A stretch of DNA of 64,000 bases, from the NCBI GenBank assembly GCA_002840975.1, contig PHDN01000002.1:1-64000 (forward strand), written 5' to 3'. Source of the stretch: Bacteroidetes bacterium HGW-Bacteroidetes-16 (GTDB lineage Bacteria > Bacteroidota > Bacteroidia > Bacteroidales > F082). Below the pieces are notes generated by a model. The model was not told the origin of the DNA. It saw nothing but the letters and a program-made list of their open reading frames with translations, and searched no databases. The first letter of the stretch is position 1, and each line of letters begins with the position of its first letter. A program made the translations under genes and the position numbers. Shown in pieces: positions 1 to 8,282 of the stretch.

Positions 1-7
1 TCATAAC

Positions 8-25
8 CTTTGATTTGAATCAAAG
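8..25. promoter_or_regulatory. 18-bp inverted repeat before DUF427 gene
   Basis: Arms CTTTGATT and AATCAAAG are perfectly complementary around a 2-nt centre. It could be an operator for the gene that follows, or the end of a terminator for a gene left of the window. No T-tract follows it. Confidence 0.3.
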
Positions 26-92
26 CTAATATTTATAAGGGATACAGCGGTTTCTAGCCTGAATTTTGTCTATTAAGCCAAAAGTTAAAAAG

Positions 93-374
93 ATGAAAGC
101 AATTTGGAATGGAAAAGTCATCGCGGAAAGCGATCAGACCATCAATATCGAAGGTAATCAATACTTTCCCGCAGAATCAGTAAAAAAGGAGTTTTTAACC
201 GGCAGCGAAACACATACGGTATGTCACTGGAAAGGAACCGCCTCGTATTATGATGTAACCGTTGACGGGCAAACCAATAAAGACGCGGCCTGGTATTATC
301 CTGATCCCTCTGCGAAGGCGGATAAAATTAAAGATTATGTAGCCTTTTGGCGTGGCGTGGAGGTGAAGAATTAA
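93..374 (+). CDS. DUF427 domain protein
   Basis: Small cytosolic protein of 93 residues that matches the DUF427 family in length and in its conserved pieces (MKAIWNG, SD at the first turn, the CHWKGTASYYDV core and the AWYYPDP block). DUF427 proteins are a compact beta fold of unknown biochemical role. A TTG at 66 would add nine residues, but the family begins at the MKAIWNG methionine, so position 93 is taken as the start. The reading frame stops 21 bp before the histidine kinase gene, so the two may share a transcript. No catalytic claim can be made. Confidence 0.85.
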   Translation: MKAIWNGKVIAESDQTINIEGNQYFPAESVKKEFLTGSETHTVCHWKGTASYYDVTVDGQTNKDAAWYYPDPSAKADKIKDYVAFWRGVEVKN

Positions 375-395
375 CTTGGGTTTTCATTAATAAAA

Positions 396-1883
396 ATGAA
401 GAAAAACAGATTGAATATCCGCACTTTTTTAAGCATTAGCATCACAATAATGGTTCTTGGATTTATTGGTGTTAATTATTCTGTGGAAAAAATTCGGCAA
501 CAGTATTTGGAGATCCAGTTGGAATCGAACCGCCGTACGGCTCAAACAATTGCAAAGCTTTTTGACGAAAAGCTGGGAAGCGGTATAAAGGAGGAGGAAC
601 TTATCAAATCATTTCAATCGGCTATTGAAGGTAGTCATAGCGATGAAGGATATTTGTGCATGTTTGACCAGAAAGATGGTGTTTTGTTGTGCCATCCTGA
701 TACCAGTGCAATTGGTATGTCGATCAATTCAGACAAGATGAAGTTTTTAAATCTGAATGAGATGCACAACGAATTGCTCTTCGATGCAGTATCGACAACC
801 AAAGAAGAATATGGCATCCTAAGCTTCAGCGAACCGGCCCGGTCCGAAATAGCTTATATGGTGCCTGTTCCGGGAACAACATGGAAAATTTCGGTTCACG
901 AGAACCTGGATAAAGCCGAGAAATTGCTCACACAACTTCGATTGGTGGCTTTCAGCGGATTTATCTTTTTGTCATTATTTATTTCCCTGATTGCAACCTG
1001 GGCGGTCCGTAAAATTAGCCGCATGCATGAAAAGGAAATTGAACTGAAAAACAGGGAATTGGAGCAGAATAATAACGAGCTGATCAATTTAAATCATCAG
1101 ATTGAGAATCAACACGCGATCATTAGTAAACATGCCGAAAACCTGGAATACGAGGTCAAAAAGCGGACTGCTGAGTTAGAAAGTATTTATTCAAAATTAG
1201 CCGATCTTGAAAAATCGAAAAGTGATTTCCTGGCCATTATCAGCCACGAGCTACGTACACCTTTGAACGGGATAATCGGGTTTTCAAACATATTGGAGCA
1301 AGAGTTAGAAAACAAAGATCACCTTGAATTTGTAACAGGGATCAGGATTTCCGGAGACAGACTTTTAAAATTTTCGGAAACAGCTTTGTTGGTAACACAA
1401 CTAAAAGTTCAAAGCAGCAAAATGGAATTCCATCCGATAGCAATCAGGGATACCATTTTAGAAGTGTTGAAATCATTTGATGAAGTGGTTCAGGACAAAC
1501 ATTTGAAGATAATTTTTGAGATCCGGCCTGAAAGCGGAACCCTATACGGTGTTGTTGATTTAATAAAACAATGTTTTAGAAATATCTTTGAAAATGCCAT
1601 GAGGCATGCGCCGGAAAATGGCCTGATCAGCATTAATTCTTTTCAGGAAGCAGGTCATATATGCGTTACTATCCACGATAACGGTAAGGGTTTTAGTGAT
1701 GAAGCCCTGCTGCGTCAATTCGATTTGTTTGGAGCTGACGATATTTCACATCACAGTGAAGGGTATGGACTTGGCCTGGTAGCTGCGCGCCTGATCATGC
1801 TGTCGCATTCAGGAGATATTCAGATTGACAATCAGGCCGATGGCGGCGCCCTGGTTACGCTTAAATTTCAACATTTATTATAA
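396..1883 (+). CDS. Cache-domain sensor histidine kinase
   Basis: Membrane-bound histidine kinase of 495 residues. One membrane segment lies at about residues 9-28, a periplasmic Cache-like sensor at 29-180 (ending in the typical VPGTTWKISV strand), a second membrane segment at 182-203 and a coiled coil at 207-270. The HisKA motif SHELRTPLNG follows with phosphoacceptor His284, then an HATPase domain with the N box (NIFENAMRH), DNGKGFSD and GYGLGL boxes. No receiver domain is fused and no response regulator is next door, so its partner is unknown. It is followed 12 bp later by a small T9SS protein, probably in the same transcript. Cache domains usually sense small metabolites; the ligand is not predictable here. 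Confidence 0.93.
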   Translation: MKKNRLNIRTFLSISITIMVLGFIGVNYSVEKIRQQYLEIQLESNRRTAQTIAKLFDEKLGSGIKEEELIKSFQSAIEGSHSDEGYLCMFDQKDGVLLCHPDTSAIGMSINSDKMKFLNLNEMHNELLFDAVSTTKEEYGILSFSEPARSEIAYMVPVPGTTWKISVHENLDKAEKLLTQLRLVAFSGFIFLSLFISLIATWAVRKISRMHEKEIELKNRELEQNNNELINLNHQIENQHAIISKHAENLEYEVKKRTAELESIYSKLADLEKSKSDFLAIISHELRTPLNGIIGFSNILEQELENKDHLEFVTGIRISGDRLLKFSETALLVTQLKVQSSKMEFHPIAIRDTILEVLKSFDEVVQDKHLKIIFEIRPESGTLYGVVDLIKQCFRNIFENAMRHAPENGLISINSFQEAGHICVTIHDNGKGFSDEALLRQFDLFGADDISHHSEGYGLGLVAARLIMLSHSGDIQIDNQADGGALVTLKFQHLL

Positions 1884-1895
1884 AATAGTAGTGAT

Positions 1896-2516
1896 ATGAA
1901 AATCGAAAAAAGAGGGGTTGTTGCCTTGATTTTTCTGTTGATTTTTCAGACAGGTACAGCACTCGTTGCTCAGGAAACCGCTATTTTGGATAGTTTCACG
2001 TTGAATAAAAATGATGGGAAAATTTATTTAAATTGGGTTATCAGGTCAGGCAGCACCTGCGATGGTACAAAGATATTAAGGTCAACCGATCAGGTTCATT
2101 TTGAGGAAATTGGCGAGATATTGGGCATTTGTGGAAGCGCATCGTTTCCTGTGGGTTACGAATTTGTTGATGAAAAACCCGTAAAGAATCAACGAAACTA
2201 TTACCTGCTCGAGTTGGGAAGGAGTGGAACTTCCGAAATAGCTTCCATCGAAATCCTCGATTTGCAGAACAAGGGTTATCAAATCCGCCCAAATCCGGCA
2301 AACACCCAAACCACCATTTATTTCGATAACGATAAACAAGAAAAACACCTGTTGGCATTGTACCACCTGGATGGTGTTCTGGTTCACACATCAGTTACAT
2401 TCGGTTCGTTTGTTGACATTTACACTGCCAATCTACCGACAGGTCTTTATTTCTTTACTATTTCAGGAGCCGAAAATTCGACCATAGTGAATGGCAAAGT
2501 CGTTATTCGGCATTAA
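1896..2516 (+). CDS. T9SS type A sorting domain protein
   Basis: Exported protein of 206 residues. A signal peptide (residues 1-25, ending VAQE) is followed by one beta-sandwich-like domain with fibronectin-like strands (DGKIYLNWVI, GYEFVDEKP, NYYLLE), a domain often seen before sorting tails. The last 75 residues are a type IX secretion sorting domain: IRPNPANTQTTIYF, the middle strand LYHLDGVLV, and LPTGLYFFTISG near the end. It should be passed across the outer membrane and attached to the surface or released. There is no catalytic domain. It lies directly behind the histidine kinase, so it may be an output or sensing partner; that is inference. Confidence 0.85.
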   Translation: MKIEKRGVVALIFLLIFQTGTALVAQETAILDSFTLNKNDGKIYLNWVIRSGSTCDGTKILRSTDQVHFEEIGEILGICGSASFPVGYEFVDEKPVKNQRNYYLLELGRSGTSEIASIEILDLQNKGYQIRPNPANTQTTIYFDNDKQEKHLLALYHLDGVLVHTSVTFGSFVDIYTANLPTGLYFFTISGAENSTIVNGKVVIRH

Positions 2517-2669
2517 AATATACGACATGGAAGTTATTTTGCAATCTATTATTACATGCTCCAATATAACTGTATAGATATCAAACAAATTCGGCCAATC
2601 ACCGTTGTTTTCCTAATGAGTAAAAAACCACCTATCGAGTATTCCCATATTTTGTGCCATTCATTTTAA

Positions 2670-2711
2670 TTAAATTAGTGGCGGCAAAAATGGAAGCCGC
2701 CACTAATTTAA
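2670..2711. terminator. 16-bp perfect hairpin between T9SS gene and dehydrogenase
   Basis: Arms TTAAATTAGTGGCGGC and GCCGCCACTAATTTAA pair perfectly around a 10-nt loop. It lies 154 bp after the T9SS gene and 28 bp before the dehydrogenase start. No T-run follows on the + strand, so it may be a terminator without U-tract, a leader hairpin controlling the dehydrogenase, or a mobile palindrome. The hairpin is certain; its role is not. Confidence 0.5.
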
Positions 2712-2739
2712 ACAACTGATACTCTATTATTTATTTAGC

Positions 2740-3705
2740 ATGAAGATAGCCATACCCGATGATTACACCAACAGTATAAAGAAACTTGATTGTTTTAAAA
2801 TATTAAACGGACAAGATGTTTTGGTTTTGAACCATTTTGAACCAAACCCCCACCTGCTGGCCGAAAAAATTCACGATGCGGAAATTCTGGTCCTGACCCG
2901 TGAACGTACCACCATAAACGACGAATTGTTATCGAATCTGCCCAATTTAAAACTCATCAGTCAAACCGGGAAAATTTCAAATCATCTGGACTTGTCGGCG
3001 TGTACCAGGCACCATGTTGCTGTGAGCGAGGGGGTTGGTTCACCTGTAGCCCCGGCCGAACTGGCCTGGTTGCTCATCATGAACACAACCCGACAAATCC
3101 CTGCCGCCATCGAAGGCATGAAAAATGGAAAGTGGCAGATGAACATGGGTTCCACCATTCATGGCAAAACCATCGGAATTTGGGGTTATGGAAAGATTGG
3201 AAAACGAATAGCACAATATGCAAAGGCTTTTGGCGCACAGGTGATGGTCTGGGGTAGCGATGCTTCGCGCAGAAATGCAGTGCAAGATGGATTTGAAAGT
3301 GCAAACAGCAGGGAGGCATTTTTTAAAACTGCCGACATTGTTTCACTTCATCTTCGCTTGAACCAAACTACGTTTGAAATAGTAAAGGAAAGCGATTTAA
3401 ACCTGATGAAACCGTCTTCGGTTTTTATCAATACTGCCCGGGCCGAGCTGATTGAAAAAGGTGCCTTATTAACCTGTTTGAAGAATGGAAGACCCGGATT
3501 TGCCGGTATTGATGTTTATGAGGAAGAACCCGTTTATAACCCGGACTATCCATTGCTAAAAATGTCAAATGTTGTATGCACGCCCCACCTGGGATATGCA
3601 GAAAAGAACAGTTATGAATTGTACTTTGGTAAGGCCTTTGAAAATGTGATGAACTTTATCAATGGAAATCACATCAACATTGCAAACCCGGAGGTATTAA
3701 AATAG
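2740..3705 (+). CDS. D-isomer specific 2-hydroxyacid dehydrogenase
   Basis: NAD-dependent 2-hydroxyacid dehydrogenase of the SerA/GyaR superfamily, 321 residues, the usual length. The split catalytic domain encloses a Rossmann fold with the dinucleotide loop GIWGYGKIGKRIAQ near residue 147. The catalytic set is present: Arg in NTARAEL (about 230), Glu in DVYEEEP (about 260) and His in TPHLGY (about 281). It should reduce 2-keto acids or oxidise D-2-hydroxyacids in the cytosol; the substrate (phosphoglycerate, glycerate, lactate or other) cannot be told. It lacks the ACT domain of long SerA forms. It stands alone on the + strand, and 81 bp of it recur at 7235-7315. Confidence 0.9.
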   Translation: MKIAIPDDYTNSIKKLDCFKILNGQDVLVLNHFEPNPHLLAEKIHDAEILVLTRERTTINDELLSNLPNLKLISQTGKISNHLDLSACTRHHVAVSEGVGSPVAPAELAWLLIMNTTRQIPAAIEGMKNGKWQMNMGSTIHGKTIGIWGYGKIGKRIAQYAKAFGAQVMVWGSDASRRNAVQDGFESANSREAFFKTADIVSLHLRLNQTTFEIVKESDLNLMKPSSVFINTARAELIEKGALLTCLKNGRPGFAGIDVYEEEPVYNPDYPLLKMSNVVCTPHLGYAEKNSYELYFGKAFENVMNFINGNHINIANPEVLK

Positions 3706-3750
3706 GGATCACTCCTAAGTTAATAACTCAACAACATGTTAACATCGAAA

Positions 3751-6006
3751 TTATTTTTGCATCAGCCCTATCTGGTTTTGGAATTGGAGTTTAAGCTTGA
3801 CCTCGGATGCAATGCGCTTTTCCATGGTTAATCGCGCCATCAGGTAGCTTACTGTGGATTCCGCACCCTGGTTTATATTGACATAGTTTTCCTCCAATCC
3901 GTCATAACATCCTCCCGTGCATGGATTGTAAATAATCTGATGTAAGCGGTTATTTCCTAAAAACCAGTTAAAAGCGATCACCATCTTATGTGAGTAAACT
4001 TTGTTGTGAAATACCTCGAAAAACTTACTTAAGGTCATGATGGTGTAGGCCACATCAATTGGCTGCTCTCCATATTGACCTGCATCATGTCCCCTGAGTA
4101 GCCAGTTTTTATTCGAGATAACTTCTATCCCGTTTTTTTTATAAATATGTGACAATAGAAAATTCAACGAAGACAAGGCGATCTCTTTATAAATTGCTTC
4201 TCCGGTTACGATCCAGGCATATAACATGGCTTCAGGCAATGTGCTGTTGGCGTAGGTCAGATAACCTTCAAACCATTCCCAGTTTTCCGACGACTCATGC
4301 TTATACATCTGAACCAACCTGTCGGCGAAAGTTGTTAAAAGCACAATACTTTCGGGATTTTTAAATGTTTCGTAATTGAAATACAATCCCTTAATGGAGA
4401 AAGCCATGGCCCTTGTGGAATGGACCGTACCTAAGCACCGCATGGAGTTATCAATCAGTATTGATGCCTGTGATATGAACTCTTCGGGAAGTTTTCCCAT
4501 CAGAGATACCACGTATCCCAATGCCCAGATGGCCCGTCCATTGGAATCATCTAAATTGGTCTCTCCATTCTGAGCGGTAAACTGTTTGTTGTCATCAACA
4601 TAGTTCAAAAAATCTCCGGCAGGCTGCAGGCAATATTCGATGAAATCGAGATAAATCTGGATATAAGCCAGATCCGTTTTATCGGCTGTCAGCTCATAAT
4701 GCATGCACATCGCTATTAAGGCCCGCGCATTGTCATCCAGTGTGTAACCTGAATCTATTTCGGGTTGATTAATAATTGAGAACTGGATAATTCCGAATCC
4801 GGTTGTCATCTTTTTGATATGATCCAGGTTGATTTCCGGAAGATTATAACGAATTGCAATGTTATCGCCGGCTTGTTTTTCAAAAAGCATGGCATGTGCA
4901 ACGGCAGAATTCTCCCATGATGTGGAACCTATTTTTTGCAGGGCATTTACACTGATATTCTTTCGCAATGGTTCATCGTTGAGTAACCGGATAACGCCAT
5001 CAGTCAGTTGCTGTGCGTTATGAAAATCAAAAAAGAGTCCGGTTTCATCTGATAAGAGTTCCTTAGCATGAGGAATAGGGGTAGAAATGATGGGACAGGC
5101 GCAGCTCATGGCATAGACAAAAGTACCGCTTACAGCCTGGTTGGGGTTGTTGGCGGTAAACAGGTATATATCTGTCAATTGCAGATATTCGAGCAGTTCA
5201 GGTAAGGCAAGAAACCTGTTGATAAATTTTACATGGTCCTGAAGACCTGATTCAATTACTGTTGTTTCAAGCATGTTCCGGTATTTTTCGCCTTCTGATT
5301 TTACCACTTCGGGATGTGTTTTACCTATCACCAAAAACATGATATCAGGGTTTGTTTTAACGATGACCGGTAAGGCTTTTAAAGTAGTCTCAATATCCTT
5401 CCCTGAACTAATCAGCCCAAAAGTGGAAAGAACCCGTTTGCCGGATAACCCATATTTTTCCTTTAATGATTCTTTTTCCAGGTGAGAAACCAGGTGGGTG
5501 CCGTGAGCAATAACTGAAATTTTTTGTTCAGGTACATCAAAATCATGCTTTAACACTTCAGCTGCACTGTTGGTCATGACAACAATGGAAGCGCAGGCGT
5601 CTGCAATATTTTGAACGTTCGCTTTTAACCGCTCATCCGGACGGGGCAGCACCGTATGAAAAACAACAATAACAGGTACCGCAACCTCATAAATAAATTG
5701 CAGGAAAGCTGATTCTTTCTGATGAAAAAAACCAAACTCATGCTGGATCACCACCAGTTTGATGAGTTTGTTATGGTTAATGGATTGAGCTAACTTATGA
5801 TATCCCGGGGCAAATGTAGTATCGAGCTTGTATTTCACTGTTTCAGGATACTCAAGGCTCATCTTCCCGGATTCCAAAGCGCATACTTTAATCGAGAAGG
5901 AGCTCCTGAATTTATTGTTTAGCGCCTTGATCAGATCCTGTGAATAGGTTGCTATTCCGCATTCTCTTGGGGGATATGAGGTCATAAATAAAATTTCACT
6001 TTTCAT
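3751..6006 (-). CDS. GT4 glycosyltransferase fused to helical toroid-like domain
   Basis: Cytosolic protein of 751 residues. Residues 1 to about 385 are a GT-B glycosyltransferase of family 4: N-terminal MTSYPPRECGIATYSQDL, donor-site region around CACPIISTPIPHAKELL, and a Glu-rich C-terminal helix. Residues from about 400 onward form a second domain rich in helical repeats (TLDDNARALIA, DSNGRAIWALG, NWEWFEGYLTYANS, QPIDVAYT, NQGAESTVSYL) resembling an (alpha/alpha)6 six-hairpin glycosidase fold. The gene overlaps the end of the GH130 gene upstream by 11 bp, so they are coupled. The pair suggests making or trimming a mannose-type glycan; sugar and acceptor are unknown. Such fusions are seen in Bacteroidota but their role is poorly described. 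Confidence 0.85.
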   Translation of the reverse strand: MKSEILFMTSYPPRECGIATYSQDLIKALNNKFRSSFSIKVCALESGKMSLEYPETVKYKLDTTFAPGYHKLAQSINHNKLIKLVVIQHEFGFFHQKESAFLQFIYEVAVPVIVVFHTVLPRPDERLKANVQNIADACASIVVMTNSAAEVLKHDFDVPEQKISVIAHGTHLVSHLEKESLKEKYGLSGKRVLSTFGLISSGKDIETTLKALPVIVKTNPDIMFLVIGKTHPEVVKSEGEKYRNMLETTVIESGLQDHVKFINRFLALPELLEYLQLTDIYLFTANNPNQAVSGTFVYAMSCACPIISTPIPHAKELLSDETGLFFDFHNAQQLTDGVIRLLNDEPLRKNISVNALQKIGSTSWENSAVAHAMLFEKQAGDNIAIRYNLPEINLDHIKKMTTGFGIIQFSIINQPEIDSGYTLDDNARALIAMCMHYELTADKTDLAYIQIYLDFIEYCLQPAGDFLNYVDDNKQFTAQNGETNLDDSNGRAIWALGYVVSLMGKLPEEFISQASILIDNSMRCLGTVHSTRAMAFSIKGLYFNYETFKNPESIVLLTTFADRLVQMYKHESSENWEWFEGYLTYANSTLPEAMLYAWIVTGEAIYKEIALSSLNFLLSHIYKKNGIEVISNKNWLLRGHDAGQYGEQPIDVAYTIMTLSKFFEVFHNKVYSHKMVIAFNWFLGNNRLHQIIYNPCTGGCYDGLEENYVNINQGAESTVSYLMARLTMEKRIASEVKLKLQFQNQIGLMQK

Positions 6007-7042
6007 CTTTCAATGTATTATTGATTAATTCTTTCAGCAAGGCTGAAAAACTCAATGAGGCGCATGCGATGCGAGAATCGGCAGCCCCATAATAAATGTA
6101 TAAAGTATCGCCAAACAAGGCTGTGCCGGTTGGGAAAACCACATTATTTACGTCTCCTCTTTTTTCCCATACGTATTCAGGCGAGAAGAGTGCATAAGGC
6201 AAACGAGCTATTACTTTTGCAGGATTATTTAAATCAAGTAGGGCCGCTGCGCAGGCAGAATATACAATCCCATTATTAATTTCTTCAGCTCCATGGTAAA
6301 TTAAAAGCCAGCCATGTTCTGTTTCAATCGGAGGGCATCCACCGCCAATGTAGCTTGACTCATGTTCATAAACCGGGTCCATGATAATGTGTTTATCCAG
6401 GTGAAGGATATAGTCTGTCCAGAAATCCCGGGTGAGTTCCTTTAAGTTCTTTATGGAAATAATTTGAATGCCTGGTCTGATCCGGTGAAGAAATACCAGG
6501 TTGTCATTAATCCTGCGGGGAAAAAACATGACATTTTTGTCCCACAACATGATGCTTTCTTCAGGATCGGCTTTCTTGTTGTAAAATTCATTATTGCGGT
6601 AATATTTTTTATCTACTCTCCCTGCAGATTCACAAAGGGAATTAAATTCCGCATAAGTGAAAGGGGGAACAATGAGCCCCTGTTTTTCAAAATGCCGCAT
6701 ATCTTTGGAGGTGGCCAGAGCTCCCCGGGCGTCTTTACCGTCATACGCGGTATAGGTCAAATAGTAAAGATCATCAATCTTCACAATCCGTGCATCTTCA
6801 ACACCATGAGATTCGTAATCGAATTCCGGAACCAGAATAGGTTTTTCCCAACGTTCACCAATTGTTAATGGCCCATCCATCCTGCAATAACCAATACTAG
6901 AGTAGTTTCCGTTTTGTACAGCACGGTAAAAAAGGTGAACATGGTCTCCTTCCTTTATTGCTGCGGGATTTAGAACGCCTTCGTTTTCAAATTCAAAATG
7001 TGTTTTCTCTAAGATAATGCCTTCTTTTTTAACGGATATCAT
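5996..7042 (-). CDS. GH130 family phosphorylase/hydrolase
   Basis: Glycoside hydrolase family 130 enzyme, 348 residues, a five-bladed beta-propeller. Visible family signatures are the N-terminal EGVLNPAAI, LFYRAV, HGVEDARI (with the acidic residues of the active site), the GGGCPPIETEHGWLLIYHG block, and FPTGTALFGDTLYIYYGAAD at the end. Characterised members use phosphate or water to split beta-mannosides such as mannosyl-N-acetylglucosamine or mannosyl-glucose; which reaction this one does is not visible. No signal peptide, so it acts in the cytosol. It is first in a two-gene operon with the glycosyltransferase. An inverted repeat lies about 50 bp upstream. Confidence 0.88.
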   Translation of the reverse strand: MISVKKEGIILEKTHFEFENEGVLNPAAIKEGDHVHLFYRAVQNGNYSSIGYCRMDGPLTIGERWEKPILVPEFDYESHGVEDARIVKIDDLYYLTYTAYDGKDARGALATSKDMRHFEKQGLIVPPFTYAEFNSLCESAGRVDKKYYRNNEFYNKKADPEESIMLWDKNVMFFPRRINDNLVFLHRIRPGIQIISIKNLKELTRDFWTDYILHLDKHIIMDPVYEHESSYIGGGCPPIETEHGWLLIYHGAEEINNGIVYSACAAALLDLNNPAKVIARLPYALFSPEYVWEKRGDVNNVVFPTGTALFGDTLYIYYGAADSRIACASLSFSALLKELINNTLKDEK

Positions 7043-7093
7043 ACGGTTTAGTATAAGGTGAACGTTTTAAATTAAATCCGAGAGAATCTCAGG

Positions 7094-7110
7094 GTACACG
7101 TCAAGTGTAC
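7094..7110. promoter_or_regulatory. Inverted repeat upstream of GH130 operon
   Basis: GTACAC and GTGTAC arms with a 5-nt spacer, 52 bp before the GH130 start. Position and size fit an operator. No regulator gene is adjacent. Confidence 0.3.
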
Positions 7111-7234
7111 TTAAAAAGATCTATCAGGTGAGAGTTGTATCTGAACATGGCAAAATTACCTTTCCGTGTCCTTGTTTCCTTTGCACAATTCTGGAAATAT
7201 GTTACATGTTTCACAGACTTGGGGTTAATTCAAA

Positions 7235-7315
7235 GCATGAAAAATGGAAAGTGGCAGGTGAATATGGGTTCTGCCATTCATGGCAGAGCCATCGGATTTT
7301 GGGGTTATGGAAAGA
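7235..7315 (+). pseudogene. Copied fragment of 2-hydroxyacid dehydrogenase gene
   Basis: These 81 bp match positions 3116-3196 of the dehydrogenase gene with 7 mismatches (about 91%), and encode the same stretch in frame (MKNGKWQVNMGSAIHG, then the start of the Rossmann loop FWGYGK). Homology stops abruptly on both sides, so only the strand leading into the NAD-binding loop is present and no working enzyme can be made. Six of the seven differences are transitions. It lies in the gap between the GH130 operon and ParE and is either the relic of a second dehydrogenase gene or a short ectopic copy. Confidence 0.8.
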
Positions 7316-7382
7316 CTGTTTGTGTTTACTATGATGGGGTATAGTGAACGGTTTATATTGTGCGTTGTGTGTAGCTTTTTAT

Positions 7383-7691
7383 TTAATCATCATTTTTAAT
7401 TCGATTTTCAATATCCATATTTTGATGTAGAATCCTGATGATTTCAATGGTGCTGTCTTCTGTCTTCTTAAAAAAAATCAGGTGAGATTTAACTTTTGAC
7501 ATCCTATAACCAGTTCTGACATAATCTATTTTCGGACATGATTCATAGTTGTTCACAATGAATTTAATTTCGTCAATGATGAGGTTATGATATCTGTCAG
7601 CCTGTTCTCTTGACCAATTGTTTAAAGTGTAAAGCCAGATTTTTTCTAGATCGAAAATAGCTTTTTGGCTTATCCGATATTTATTATTCAT
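7383..7691 (-). CDS. parE: ParE/RelE-superfamily toxin
   Basis: Toxin of a type II toxin-antitoxin pair, 102 residues, typical for ParE. The pattern is that of the ParE fold: N-terminal YRISQKAIFDLEKIWLYT, the helix pair WSREQADRYHNLIIDEI, then the beta strands GYRMSKVKSHLIFFKK and EIIRILHQNMD, where the Arg-Ile-Leu-His segment is conserved. ParE toxins poison gyrase and RelE toxins cut mRNA; the ParD-like partner favours ParE. Its start overlaps the antitoxin stop by 4 bp (ATGA), the usual arrangement. Confidence 0.88.
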   Translation of the reverse strand: MNNKYRISQKAIFDLEKIWLYTLNNWSREQADRYHNLIIDEIKFIVNNYESCPKIDYVRTGYRMSKVKSHLIFFKKTEDSTIEIIRILHQNMDIENRIKNDD

Positions 7692-7930
7692 AAGTATTTC
7701 CGATGTAGGTCTGCAAGATGCTGGTCCGCATTAAAATTTTCAACCATCGGGCTGTTTTCACCCTCAATCAATGCGTCTCTTAATTCTTTCAGTTTTTTTT
7801 CCTCTGATTCTAAAAGTCTTAATGCTGAACGTACAACTTCACTCGCAGAGCTGTATTTTCCTGAAGTCACTGATGAATTGATAAAATTCTCAAAATGCGA
7901 ACCCAATGATATTGATGTGTTTTTCCCCAT
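7688..7930 (-). CDS. parD: ParD-like ribbon-helix-helix antitoxin
   Basis: Antitoxin of 80 residues. The N-terminal half is a ribbon-helix-helix DNA-binding domain (SISLGSHFENFINSSVTSG, then SSASEVVRSALRLLE), and the C-terminal half is the acidic, flexible toxin-binding tail. It neutralises the ParE-like toxin translated right after it and, as in the family, should repress its own operon. A 17-bp hyphenated palindrome lies over the -7 box 23 bp upstream, which fits autorepression. The start at 7930 gives the expected family N-terminus MGKNTSISLG. Confidence 0.9.
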   Translation of the reverse strand: MGKNTSISLGSHFENFINSSVTSGKYSSASEVVRSALRLLESEEKKLKELRDALIEGENSPMVENFNADQHLADLHRKYL

Positions 7931-7947
7931 TTTTTTCTATTTTTATG

Positions 7948-7969
7948 CAAAGTTACCAAATCTTGGTAA
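7948..7969 (-). promoter_or_regulatory. parDE promoter -7 box with overlapping operator
   Basis: On the minus strand TAACTTTG (7948-7955) matches the Bacteroidota -7 consensus TAnnTTTG. It is overlapped by a perfect palindrome TTACCAA-ATC-TTGGTAA (7953-7969). Transcription would start about 13 nt before parD. A -33 TTG at the standard distance is not seen. Confidence 0.6.
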
Positions 7970-8282
7970 TAAAATCTAGAAAACGAATAAAAGTCTATTA
8001 TCTATTTCTTAATCTACTTTTTAAGGGACTTTCAAATAGTAGGTTGGGTCATAGGCAACATTAAGCACAACTTCGAAATATTTTGACCTCTCCCATATAT
8101 TTCGCCTACTAACTTTTTAGCGCTCTTATGCTTGGCCTTATTGTTACCCTCCCTTTTCTTTCGGGTTTATCACTGAAAGTAAATGCCAATTTGTCGATAG
8201 GTGCATCATCCCCGGCGCAATGGTTTAGCCTGACATGGAGTTTTTGGTGGGCAAAGATTTGCTGATTGTAGCAAGTGATTTT
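7970..8282. other. Intergenic region, weak repeat
   Basis: No gene is recognisable between the parDE promoter and the end of the outer-membrane protein gene. Positions 8182-8223 resemble 16605-16647 (shared core TCGATA-GTGCAT-ATCC-CGG with single differences), so this may be the remnant of a dispersed element. Confidence 0.35.

Larger units (their letters stand above)
7043..7382. other. Intergenic region with gene fragment
   Basis: This 340-bp gap between the GH130 start and the end of ParE holds the inverted repeat at 7094-7110 and the dehydrogenase fragment at 7235-7315. Short open frames on the + strand around the fragment have no other recognisable content. The GH130 promoter must be here but no TAnnTTTG box is visible. 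Confidence 0.6.

Noticed and set aside
2041-2391. Long minus-strand frames inside the T9SS protein gene
   Set aside because: They lie antisense to a gene with a clear signal peptide and sorting domain and show no domain of their own.
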